Virus record (IMG/VR): IMGVR_UViG_3300042298_002521
Location: 1-46,025 of that record
Source: a virus
DNA: 46,025 nucleotides
Reading direction: 5' to 3' (one strand)
In this document: positions 6,547 through 12,359 of the stretch, piece by piece
Layout of the letters: each line of letters opens with the position of its first letter
Numbering within the stretch: the first letter of the stretch is position 1
Translations under genes and position numbers: made by a program
The notes under the pieces: generated by a model
Told to the model about the DNA's origin: nothing
The model's input: the letters and a program-made list of their open reading frames with translations, nothing else
Databases searched by the model: none

Positions 6547-6642
6547 TTAATCGTTATTTAAGAATGTATGCTTTATTGCTTTTACAATAATCCAAATGCA
6601 GAAAAGTAATAGCACTAAAAATATGTAGTCTTCAGTTTTCAT
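6547..6642 (-). CDS. Single-pass membrane miniprotein, 31 aa
   Basis: Encodes 31 residues: a short polar N-terminus (Met-Lys-Thr-Glu-Asp-Tyr), one hydrophobic helix at about 7-20 rich in Ile, Leu, Val, Phe and Trp, and a basic/polar tail. A one-segment membrane peptide is likely. Its start overlaps the end of the HNH gene by 11 nt and it is followed by the ribbon-helix-helix gene on the same strand. Small single-pass phage proteins often act in lysis timing or exclusion; no specific role can be assigned. Confidence 0.5.
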   Translation of the reverse strand: MKTEDYIFLVLLLFCIWIIVKAIKHTFLNND

Positions 6643-7123
6643 TTTGCATATAATTTAAGATGATGTCGGGGAAGTGACGACGCTCATCATCGGCTAATTC
6701 TGGATAAACCATAATCAAGCGATCACGAACTTCTGGGAAACAACCCCACTTCGCTATATCTTCCCACGCACTATTATCAAATTTGTAGTGACAATCTGGA
6801 CACAGCTCAATCCAGTTGTTTTCATTTGTAGCCACACTTGGGGCTACTGTTTTTCTTTTAGCAAGTAAGTGGCAAATAGAGTGAATGGCCAATTCATAGA
6901 CTTTTGTCGTGGTCGGCTTTCCACACTCCGCACAATTGCCACTCATTTGCTTTTGGCAGTTCTTGTAGAACTTAACCAGTTCTGTGTCTTCCCCCGCACG
7001 CTCCTTTCTCTCTTCTTTTTCTTGCTTTAGTTTTTTGGCAGATTTTTTTGGGATAGTGTATTTCTTAGGCGCTTTGGGAAGTCCTGCCTCAGCCTTTAAT
7101 TTCCTAATTTGTTCAATACCCAT
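6632..7123 (-). CDS. HNH-type endonuclease-like protein
   Basis: 163 residues, first gene of the leftward block. Two metal-binding pairs frame the core: Cys64-Ala-Glu-Cys67 and Cys108-Pro-Asp-Cys111-His112. In between are His81 and Cys84-His85, an Asn-Asn-Trp at 102-104, and Leu-Cys-Pro-Asp-Cys-His at the end, as in HNH/recombination endonucleases. The first 50 residues are a Lys-rich helical arm likely to bind DNA. Phage HNH proteins cut DNA during homing, recombination or packaging. As an early gene away from the terminase, recombination or host-DNA attack are reasonable guesses. Confidence 0.65.
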   Translation of the reverse strand: MGIEQIRKLKAEAGLPKAPKKYTIPKKSAKKLKQEKEERKERAGEDTELVKFYKNCQKQMSGNCAECGKPTTTKVYELAIHSICHLLAKRKTVAPSVATNENNWIELCPDCHYKFDNSAWEDIAKWGCFPEVRDRLIMVYPELADDERRHFPDIILNYMQNEN

Positions 7124-7178
7124 AACCCGACCAAATTATTATTATTATTTTACTTTTATCAACCAAATAAATTCTACA

Positions 7179-7208
7179 CAAATTTATAGACAATATTCAT
7201 ATATCCAA
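7179..7208 (-). promoter_or_regulatory. Leftward Bacteroidota-type promoter
   Basis: On the - strand: TTG (complement of 7206-7208), a 19-nt spacer and TAAATTTG (complement of 7179-7186). This is a full consensus match. It faces the leftward replication/sugar block, with a leader of about 50 nt to the start codon at 7123. Confidence 0.7.
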
Positions 7209-7225
7209 ATTTTAATTAAATTTTT

Positions 7226-7252
7226 TTGTAATTATTTTTATACATATCTTTG
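7226..7252 (+). promoter_or_regulatory. Rightward Bacteroidota-type promoter
   Basis: TTG at 7226-7228, a 16-nt spacer (one short of the usual range) and TATCTTTG at 7245-7252, 4 nt before the start codon at 7257, giving a leaderless or near-leaderless message. It forms a divergent pair with the leftward promoter in a 133-nt A/T-rich gap. Confidence 0.55.
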
Positions 7253-7256
7253 CCGT

Positions 7257-7481
7257 ATGGACAAACAAGAAAACGCATTTAACCCTCCCACGCCTACCGA
7301 GGAAGAGATTTCTTGGGTTCGCCTACTCGCGACTGGGGAGAAGGCTAAGGGTGTGGCTGAAAAGTTGGGCCTTAACAAGAACACATTTGCTTACAGGCTC
7401 CAGCTTTTGAGGGCTAAGTTTAATTGCAAAAACACAACCCAGTTGGTATCTTATTTTATAACAAACAAATACATTGACTAA
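7257..7481 (+). CDS. LuxR/GerE-type helix-turn-helix regulator
   Basis: 74 residues made up almost entirely of a LuxR (GerE) DNA-binding domain: Thr-Glu-Glu-Glu-Ile-Ser-Trp-Val-Arg-Leu-Leu-Ala-Thr-Gly near the start, Gly-Val-Ala-Glu-Lys-Leu-Gly-Leu-Asn-Lys-Asn-Thr (the turn and start of the recognition helix), then an Arg-rich helix and Lys-Asn-Thr-Thr-Gln-Leu-Val at the end. There is no receiver or sensing domain. As the first gene of the rightward block, beside divergent promoters, it may switch between early and late transcription or control its own region. The start is the ATG right after the -7 element; a longer reading extends into the A/T-rich promoter and is unlikely. Confidence 0.8.
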   Translation: MDKQENAFNPPTPTEEEISWVRLLATGEKAKGVAEKLGLNKNTFAYRLQLLRAKFNCKNTTQLVSYFITNKYID

Positions 7482-7648
7482 TGGCAAGGAAAAAGAAAAT
7501 CAACGCAGATCAGTTGGCGGAACAAATTTCCCAATTAGATGTTTCTGAGCAAGTTGTATTGCTTAAAATCCTAAAAGACGCTATCAGCACTTCCCTCGCA
7601 AAAAAACAAGAAGAGCTGGCTGAATTAAACGCTAAGTTTAACCAATAA
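7481..7648 (+). CDS. Small charged coiled-coil-like protein, 55 aa
   Basis: Starts within the stop codon of the LuxR-type gene (TAATG), so translation is probably coupled. The product begins Met-Ala-Arg-Lys-Lys-Lys and is then almost wholly helical, with heptad-like Leu/Ile spacing and a Lys-Gln-Glu-Glu-Leu-Ala-Glu-Leu C-terminal part. It is probably a small dimeric helical protein, perhaps a partner of the HTH protein. No family is recognised. Confidence 0.6.
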   Translation: MARKKKINADQLAEQISQLDVSEQVVLLKILKDAISTSLAKKQEELAELNAKFNQ

Positions 7649-7673
7649 AAAAACCGACCTTTTTAGGGGTCGG
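7647..7673 (-). terminator. Intrinsic terminator for the lone leftward gene
   Basis: A 6-bp GC-rich stem (CCGACC 7654-7659, GGTCGG 7668-7673) with an 8-nt loop. Read leftward it is followed at once by seven Ts (complement of 7647-7653), a good intrinsic terminator for 7957-7697. Read rightward it has only CTTCTT after it, so it should stop the + transcript poorly. Confidence 0.75.
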
Positions 7674-7696
7674 CTTCTTCAATGAGTAAAACTCAA

Positions 7697-7957
7697 TTAG
7701 GCGTTAGCCAAAGTCTGTACTTGAGCAACGGTTCTGTCAGTAAAGAACTTCGTAGAGATTTGGTTCAAACCTTGAGGAAGGACTTCGATGACAGCGTTAC
7801 ATTGTACTTGGGCTTGACCACGAACTTCGGTAGTGGGGTAAACGTGAATTGGGCTTTGAGAGGCAAACAAGTTAGCTTGTCCACCAGCAGCCGCAATGTC
7901 AGTCTGTCCACCGGGCGCGTCTATACCATAGACTTGCACCAAGAAAAGATTAGCCAT
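7697..7957 (-). CDS. Lone leftward small protein, 86 aa
   Basis: An 86-residue protein starting Met-Ala-Asn-Leu-Phe-Leu-Val-Gln-Val-Tyr-Gly, with Gly/Ala/Gln-rich beta-like segments (Ala-Ala-Ala-Gly-Gly-Gln) and an Arg-Gly-Gln-Ala-Gln-Val-Gln centre. No family is recognised. It was preferred over the overlapping + strand reading because of its leader (an A/T-rich TTAAATTGTTAAAAA like that of the capsid gene), a TAnnTTTG element about 60 nt upstream and a good terminator just downstream, all on the - strand. It is an isolated gene inside a rightward block. Confidence 0.65.
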   Translation of the reverse strand: MANLFLVQVYGIDAPGGQTDIAAAGGQANLFASQSPIHVYPTTEVRGQAQVQCNAVIEVLPQGLNQISTKFFTDRTVAQVQTLANA

Positions 7958-7988
7958 TTTTTAACAATTTAAGCTGTGAAGAAAACTC

Positions 7989-8006
7989 TTCGCAAACGCT
8001 TGCGAA
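7989..8006. promoter_or_regulatory. Dyad TTCGCAA-N4-TTGCGAA, operator or leader hairpin candidate
   Basis: A perfect 7-bp inverted repeat with a 4-nt centre. It lies between the leftward -7 element (8016-8023) and the start of the lone leftward gene (7957), just upstream of the rightward glycosyltransferase start (8023). Such a symmetric site could be an operator for a dimeric phage regulator or a hairpin in the mRNA leader. Confidence 0.5.
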
Positions 8007-8015
8007 ATATCCTAA

Positions 8016-8023
8016 CAAAGATA
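8016..8023 (-). promoter_or_regulatory. -7 element (TATCTTTG) for the lone leftward gene
   Basis: On the - strand TATCTTTG fits TAnnTTTG; the leader to the start codon at 7957 would be about 50 nt. No matching TTG lies at the usual distance, so it is a partial promoter match. It overlaps the start codon of the rightward glycosyltransferase gene. Confidence 0.45.
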
Positions 8024-8820
8024 TGACAAATGTCTTAAAATATAAAACATCTTCTCCGGCGGGCGACCTAATTAGTTTTCTGGCAGGGGTAAAGAAGATG
8101 TGGGAGGATACGGGGAAGAAGGGTGTTATTTATCAGCGCCTTGATATGCCGGGGGCGGGAACGGATACAAGTATACACCCCTACAAAAACAAATATGACG
8201 AGCCTGTTTGTATGAATAGGTATATGTATGAAATGCTATACCCCTTGATAATCTCCCAAGAGTATGTAGAGGATTATGTCGTGTATGCGGGGGAAGAGGC
8301 GGATGTCGATTTCGACCTTATCAGAATGGAGCGCTATACTAATCAGCCGAGGGGTAGCCTAAATCGCTGGTTCAATTACGTTTTCCCTCAAATGGCATCG
8401 GACCTGTCTATTCCGTGGCTCACGATTTCCCCGAACAAAAACGACAAAATAATCATCAACTTTACCCAGCGATACCGAAACCACTTGATTAACTACTTCT
8501 TCTTAAAGGAATATCAAGATCGAATTGTCTTTGCTGGATTAAAGGAAGAACGCGACCTGTTTTGTTCCACATGGAACCTTGATATTGAGCATCTTGAGGT
8601 ATACGACTTTTATCAATTAGCTACCCTAATTGCGGGCTGCAAGTTCTTTATGGGCAACCAAAGTTTTTGCTTTCAGGTAGCCGAGGCGGTCAAGGCTCCG
8701 CGTATCTTAGAGATATTTCCAATGATGCCAAATGTTGTCCCATCAGGCAACTTTGCATACGACTTTTACCACCAAGGAAGCTTAGATTTTTACTTTCATA
8801 AACTACTAAAAAATGAATAG
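8023..8820 (+). CDS. GT-B glycosyltransferase, family 9-like
   Basis: 265 residues. The C-terminal half carries the pattern of heptosyltransferase-type (GT9) enzymes: a strand with Ile-Ile-Ile-Asn-Phe-Thr, Ile-Val-Phe-Ala-Gly-Leu, then Leu-Ile-Ala-Gly-Cys-Lys-Phe-Phe-Met-Gly-Asn-Gln-Ser and Gln-Val-Ala-Glu-Ala-Val-Lys-Ala-Pro-Arg-Ile-Leu-Glu, where the nucleotide-sugar usually binds. The N-terminal half is less typical. It would transfer a sugar from a nucleotide donor to an unknown acceptor. With a second GT9 enzyme, a methyltransferase and the ADP-heptose-like operon nearby, a heptose donor is a reasonable inference. Its 3' end overlaps the next gene. Confidence 0.68.
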   Translation: MTNVLKYKTSSPAGDLISFLAGVKKMWEDTGKKGVIYQRLDMPGAGTDTSIHPYKNKYDEPVCMNRYMYEMLYPLIISQEYVEDYVVYAGEEADVDFDLIRMERYTNQPRGSLNRWFNYVFPQMASDLSIPWLTISPNKNDKIIINFTQRYRNHLINYFFLKEYQDRIVFAGLKEERDLFCSTWNLDIEHLEVYDFYQLATLIAGCKFFMGNQSFCFQVAEAVKAPRILEIFPMMPNVVPSGNFAYDFYHQGSLDFYFHKLLKNE

Positions 8821-9136
8821 AGAAGAATTACTGCGTTTTGCTGGCGAGTTTTTTGGAACTTGCACTAAGATTATGCAAAACAAGAACAAAGACTACACGG
8901 GAGCAAAAGAGGTGGAAGACCCCTTTTCCAACTTCAGGGCGGTAGAAATGTTTGGCATTGAAACAGAAACAGGCTTCATAACCAGAATGACGGATAAGAT
9001 GGCTCGCATAGGTTCTTTTGTTAAGCGGGGGGAACTTGCGGTAAAGGATGAAAGTGTGAAAGACACCCTTGTTGATCTGGCTAATTATGCGATGCTATTT
9101 GCCGCCTACTTGGAAAGTAAAAAGGTTGTAAAATGA
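8813..9136 (+). CDS. DUF1599 / nucleotide modification-associated domain 1 (Nmad1) protein
   Basis: 107 residues, all-helical. The middle has Lys-Asn-Lys-Asp-Tyr, Asp-Pro-Phe-Ser-Asn-Phe-Arg, then Arg-Met-Thr-Asp-Lys-Met-Ala-Arg-Ile and Val-Lys-Asp-Glu-Ser-Val-Lys-Asp-Thr-Leu-Val-Asp-Leu-Ala-Asn-Tyr. This is the pattern of DUF1599, named nucleotide modification-associated domain 1 because it is often encoded beside DNA-base modification genes; the fold is related to MazG/dUTPase-type helical proteins. It lies between glycosyltransferase genes, overlapping the first by 8 nt and the next gene by 4 nt (ATGA). Whether it handles nucleotides or DNA is not shown here. Confidence 0.7.
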   Translation: MNREELLRFAGEFFGTCTKIMQNKNKDYTGAKEVEDPFSNFRAVEMFGIETETGFITRMTDKMARIGSFVKRGELAVKDESVKDTLVDLANYAMLFAAYLESKKVVK

Positions 9137-9354
9137 TACACGAATTTAAGACACCCCTACCAGTCCACACTCCTCACGGAGAAGGGGAGGCTATTTTGAT
9201 TATTGACTACGGCATTGACGTAAACACTATTTGGCTGATTAGACTTGAGGGCGGCTTAGTCAAGCACTATAATTCAGATGATATTCGCTTGTACGGAAAC
9301 CCGATGCACGGGAAAGGATATGATGTTCAAATACCTATAAACTGGAAACAATGA
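9133..9354 (+). CDS. Small beta-rich phage protein, 73 aa
   Basis: Starts by ATGA overlap with the Nmad1-like gene and ends overlapping the next start in the same way. The sequence has Val-His-Thr-Pro-His-Gly-Glu-Gly-Glu-Ala near the start and Ile-Trp-Leu-Ile-Arg-Leu-Glu-Gly-Gly in the middle, suggesting a small beta-barrel of the kind found in short phage proteins. No function is recognised; coupling to the neighbours suggests the same pathway or transcript. Confidence 0.62.
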   Translation: MIHEFKTPLPVHTPHGEGEAILIIDYGIDVNTIWLIRLEGGLVKHYNSDDIRLYGNPMHGKGYDVQIPINWKQ

Positions 9355-9476
9355 GAAAAGTAAGAGCTAAACAGCTTAAAAGAATTGCAAAGTCGATAAC
9401 CGCGTCTTCCCCAGAGATGATGAGAAAAGTATACCGCAGACTTAAAAAAACGTGGAGTGCGAACAAGTCTAAATAG
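9351..9476 (+). CDS. Very basic 41-aa protein
   Basis: A 41-residue protein with more than a dozen Lys and Arg residues, likely helical and nucleic-acid binding. It starts inside the stop of the previous gene (ATGA), and its end overlaps the proposed GTG start of the glycosyltransferase fusion by 20 nt. Its small size keeps confidence moderate, but both overlaps fit the compact operon. Confidence 0.5.
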   Translation: MRKVRAKQLKRIAKSITASSPEMMRKVYRRLKKTWSANKSK

Positions 9477-10893
9477 CGTAACCCTTATCTGTGTTGACTG
9501 TTCAAGACACGCAGAAGCATTGGCGGCTATACGAAAAAGTATGGCTGAGTGTGATTTTGCGGCGGTCAAGTTTTTGTCCGATAGGCAGTTTTATTTTGAG
9601 GGTATTGAGTCTGTAATTATACCTAAGATAAGCTCTAAGGAAGAGTACTCAGAGTTTATAATAAAGAAGCTAATCAAGTATTTTGATACAGAATTTGTAT
9701 TGTTAATACAGCACGATGGGTATATACTGAACGGGAAGTCTTGGCTGCCAGAATTTTTGGATTACGACTACATTGGCGCTCCGTGGCTTTACTCTGACGG
9801 GAAAAATGTGGGTAATGGCGGTTTTTCTATCAGGTCCAAAAAGCTTCAAGATATATTGGCTGCAGATGATTTTATTTTTGCTTCGGATCCCGAAGATCAA
9901 GCAATAGGTCGCCTATACCGAGATTATTTAATAAAAAAGTACTCGATTAAATTTCCTTCTGAGGACATTGCTGATAAGTTCGCCTACGAACTTCGCACAC
10001 CTATTTACGACACATTCGGGTTTCACGGCAAGTTTCATAAACCCTTTCAAAAGACGGTCATTATCAAGCGAAGTGCGGCGATGGGTGATGTTATTTTGGT
10101 TGAACCCGTATTGCATTACTTTCACAAAAAAGGCTATCGGGTGGTTATTGATACACCTGAGCAATTCTATATGCTTTTTGTGAGCCATTACTTCCCCGTA
10201 CACCACATAAGCAAAATAGACGCAAGGCTTATTCCCGGAGCCGAACACTATAACCTTGATATGGCTTACGAGGCGTTGCCTAAACAGAACAGGTTGCTTA
10301 GTTACTATCAGTTTTGCGGCATCAAGGACGGGGAAATGAGAAACCCTAAATTATCGGTAGGTTTCCAACTAAGTCAATACACCAAATTATTTCCTAAATA
10401 TTGCATCATACACCTTGAGGGCATAAGACAATCTGGAAGGAATGTTTTTGGGGTGGACTGGGAAAATGTGGTAGCCAATATCCAAGCAAGGGGCTATTCG
10501 GTATTTCAAGTTGGTAAACGGAATGTGCCTCTTATCAAGAACGCTATCTATCTTAACACAATGAACGAGAATTTTTTGTGTTATGCGGTGGGAAGTGCCG
10601 ACTTCTTTATCGGAATAGATAGTGGGGTAAGCCACGTTGCGTCTGCCTTTAATGTGCCGTCAATCCTGTTTTTTGGCAATACCAACCCAGAGATTGTCCA
10701 CGCCGACCTTTCTAATAAAGTTGTCCTGACAAAAGTTGTTTGCGAAAAGCCCCACTGCTGGCACGAACAAATCGGGGTGGAAAGTAGCGAGTGTTACATT
10801 GACCCACAACTTCCCCCTTGCGCAAAATACACCACAAAAGAAGTTTTAGAAGCAATAGATAAAATAATCCAAAATGAGAATAACAACCTATAA
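9457..10893 (+). CDS. Bimodular glycosyltransferase: DUF5672 domain fused to GT9 heptosyltransferase
   Basis: 478 residues. Residues about 8-180 fit DUF5672, a presumed GT-A-like glycosyltransferase domain: Val-Thr-Leu-Ile-Cys-Val-Asp at 8-14, Gln-His-Asp-Gly-Tyr at 85-89, Gly-Ala-Pro-Trp at 107-110, Val-Gly-Asn-Gly-Gly-Phe-Ser at 118-124. From about 198 a GT9 (ADP-heptose:LPS heptosyltransferase-type) GT-B domain follows, with Ile-Ile-Lys-Arg-Ser-Ala-Ala-Met-Gly-Asp-Val at 202-212 and Gly-Ile-Asp-Ser-Gly-Val-Ser-His at 386-393. It may add two sugars in turn. The GTG start at 9457 keeps the whole first strand; no better ATG exists. It overlaps both neighbours. Confidence 0.82.
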   Translation: MRTSLNSVTLICVDCSRHAEALAAIRKSMAECDFAAVKFLSDRQFYFEGIESVIIPKISSKEEYSEFIIKKLIKYFDTEFVLLIQHDGYILNGKSWLPEFLDYDYIGAPWLYSDGKNVGNGGFSIRSKKLQDILAADDFIFASDPEDQAIGRLYRDYLIKKYSIKFPSEDIADKFAYELRTPIYDTFGFHGKFHKPFQKTVIIKRSAAMGDVILVEPVLHYFHKKGYRVVIDTPEQFYMLFVSHYFPVHHISKIDARLIPGAEHYNLDMAYEALPKQNRLLSYYQFCGIKDGEMRNPKLSVGFQLSQYTKLFPKYCIIHLEGIRQSGRNVFGVDWENVVANIQARGYSVFQVGKRNVPLIKNAIYLNTMNENFLCYAVGSADFFIGIDSGVSHVASAFNVPSILFFGNTNPEIVHADLSNKVVLTKVVCEKPHCWHEQIGVESSECYIDPQLPPCAKYTTKEVLEAIDKIIQNENNNL

Positions 10894-11476
10894 GCAAAAC
10901 GGCGACTCAGCCCTGCAAGTTCAAGTCCTAAAAGCAATCTGTGGCCCAACCGAGGATAAAACCCTAATAGACCTTTGTTGCGGATCAGCCCCGCAAACAG
11001 GCCAAATAGCTTTTAAGCAAAAAACCCACGTTGACGCCGTATATAGAGATCTTGTGGGTGGAGGGGAAATGATAGCAGACGATGTTATTGAATTTCTAAA
11101 AAAATCGTTTGGGCGTAAATGGGATATATCCATTAGTACCGACTCTATAGAACATTTTAGAGATAAGGATGCTTGGGAATTCGTGGAACTTACCTCTAAG
11201 GTGGCGTCTAAAAATATATGGTTCACGCCTTTAGGAGAGTTCTGTATGACCTTAGACCCTAATAATAATGACCCGGACACCCACAAGTCGGAGTGGACAC
11301 CTGAAAAGCTGGAGAAAGCTCAGCCGGGCTACTGGTCCTTTCTTGCCTTTCCAAGCTGGCACCCTACCCTTAGAAACTCAAAAGATGAAATACTCGGAGC
11401 CTTCTTTTTCTGGCACTCCAAGGATCCAGACGCCGACTTTGCCCGTGTAAAATCTGAACTTAAAAATTTGGAATAA
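10874..11476 (+). CDS. Class I SAM-dependent methyltransferase-like protein
   Basis: 200 residues. Leu-Ile-Asp-Leu-Cys-Cys-Gly-Ser-Ala-Pro at about 31-40 fits motif I of class I methyltransferases (SAM binding). Asp-Ala-Val-Tyr-Arg-Asp is in the place of the acidic loop, and Ile-Ser-Thr-Asp-Ser-Ile-Glu-His-Phe at about 86-94 matches the motif IV region often written Ser-Asp-x-x-Glu-His. The target could be a glycan, protein or small molecule; there is no DNA-methyltransferase signature such as DPPY. It overlaps the glycosyltransferase fusion by 20 nt, so a role in finishing the same glycan is plausible. Confidence 0.68.
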   Translation: MRITTYKQNGDSALQVQVLKAICGPTEDKTLIDLCCGSAPQTGQIAFKQKTHVDAVYRDLVGGGEMIADDVIEFLKKSFGRKWDISISTDSIEHFRDKDAWEFVELTSKVASKNIWFTPLGEFCMTLDPNNNDPDTHKSEWTPEKLEKAQPGYWSFLAFPSWHPTLRNSKDEILGAFFFWHSKDPDADFARVKSELKNLE

Positions 11477-11482
11477 TTGTAG

Positions 11483-11490
11483 TATTTTTG
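11483..11490 (+). promoter_or_regulatory. -7 element (TATTTTTG)
   Basis: TATTTTTG fits TAnnTTTG, 15 nt before the likely start of the next gene. A TTG is present only 12 nt upstream, too close for the usual spacing. It may start transcription of the small basic proteins and the packaging genes. Confidence 0.4.
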
Positions 11491-11505
11491 GTAAAAGGTA
11501 TCTTC

Positions 11506-11820
11506 ATGCCAAAGCTTAGATTTAAAACAGCCGCTTGGTCTCGCTCAGAAGGGAAGGCAAAATCGGGTGGCTTAAACGAAAAAGGCCGCGCTTCCTACAA
11601 GGCTGAAACAGGCGGAACCTTAAAGGCTCCTGTTAAGTCTGGAGACAACCCTCGCAGAGCTAGTTTCCTTGCTCGTATGGGCGGTATGCCCGGACCCGAA
11701 TATAAAGACGGAAAACCAACCCGCCTGCTTCTTTCTCTAAGAGCGTGGGGCGCATCTTCTAAGGCTGACGCAAAAGCAAAAGCTAAAAATATTTCTGAAC
11801 GCAATAAAAATAAAAAATAA
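11506..11820 (+). CDS. Small basic phage protein, DUF6321-like
   Basis: 104 residues from the ATG at 11506, chosen because the longer GTG reading would start inside the -7 element. The order Ser-Gly-Gly-Leu-Asn-Glu-Lys-Gly-Arg, Thr-Gly-Gly-Thr-Leu-Lys-Ala-Pro-Val, Arg-Arg-Ala-Ser-Phe-Leu-Ala-Arg-Met-Gly-Gly-Met-Pro-Gly and a final Leu-Arg-Ala-Trp resembles DUF6321-type proteins that lie near head genes in many phages. Function unknown; strongly basic, possibly DNA- or capsid-associated. Confidence 0.65.
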   Translation: MPKLRFKTAAWSRSEGKAKSGGLNEKGRASYKAETGGTLKAPVKSGDNPRRASFLARMGGMPGPEYKDGKPTRLLLSLRAWGASSKADAKAKAKNISERNKNKK

Positions 11821-11821
11821 A

Positions 11822-12100
11822 ATGCCACAACAATTACCAAAGGACAGGCCTACCGCGGCTGACAAAAAAAGAGAGCAAGACCTAATCAACGCCTTGCAAA
11901 AAGAAGATTTTTACGGCAAGAAAAAAGCTCCTGCTAAGGCATCTCCAAAGCCAGTAGTAAAGGTTACAAAAGTTCAAATGAGCGTAGATAGACCTACCGC
12001 TGCGGACAAGAAAAGAGAAGACGATCTCGTGAAGGCCCTTCAAAAGGAGAAGTTTTATGAAAGCCCCTTGATGCGTGCCGCCAAGGCAAAAAAGCAATAA
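11822..12100 (+). CDS. Internally duplicated basic protein, 92 aa
   Basis: Two near-identical units of about 25 residues: each begins Asp-Arg-Pro-Thr-Ala-Ala-Asp-Lys-Lys-Arg-Glu and ends in Leu-Gln-Lys-Glu-x-Phe-Tyr, at about residues 8-32 and 56-80, joined by a Lys/Pro/Val linker. The duplication is at protein level with diverged codons. It probably binds two copies of the same partner. It starts 1 nt after the stop of the previous gene and is followed by another small basic protein. Confidence 0.68.
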   Translation: MPQQLPKDRPTAADKKREQDLINALQKEDFYGKKKAPAKASPKPVVKVTKVQMSVDRPTAADKKREDDLVKALQKEKFYESPLMRAAKAKKQ

Positions 12101-12101
12101 T

Positions 12102-12332
12102 ATGCCGCAAAAAGATAAAGCATTTGAAAAGGAGCTATCTCAGCAACAGGTAGACAAACTTGCTGATAAGCTAATTAAGAATATGGCCGAAAAAAAGAGG
12201 CTTGAAAACCCTGTTATGGCCTCTATCGTTCGGTCTGCCGGAACTGAAAAACAGAAGGAGCTTCTTCGTAAAAAAGGAATTGATGGGCCAATATTTCGCG
12301 CCATCGTTCGTACTTCGACAAAAAAGAAGTAA
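12102..12332 (+). CDS. Small basic helical protein, 76 aa
   Basis: Starts 1 nt after the preceding stop codon (the longer reading from 12075 lies inside the previous gene and is not preferred). Rich in Lys, Glu and Gln, with a helical pattern through most of its length and a C-terminal Thr-Lys-Lys-Lys. The Pro-Val-Met-Ala-Ser-Ile-Val-Arg and Pro-Ile-Phe-Arg-Ala-Ile-Val-Arg stretches look like two related short motifs. No family is recognised; it is grouped with other small basic proteins ahead of the terminase. Confidence 0.6.
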   Translation: MPQKDKAFEKELSQQQVDKLADKLIKNMAEKKRLENPVMASIVRSAGTEKQKELLRKKGIDGPIFRAIVRTSTKKK

Positions 12333-12359
12333 CTTTATAACAAACAAACACAAACGCCT

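Noticed and set aside
7682-7972. A 96-codon + strand open frame
   Set aside because: The opposite - strand gene has a typical leader, a -7 element and a terminator in the right direction; the + reading starts right behind the terminator hairpin and is Ser/Leu/Arg-rich, as expected of a shadow.
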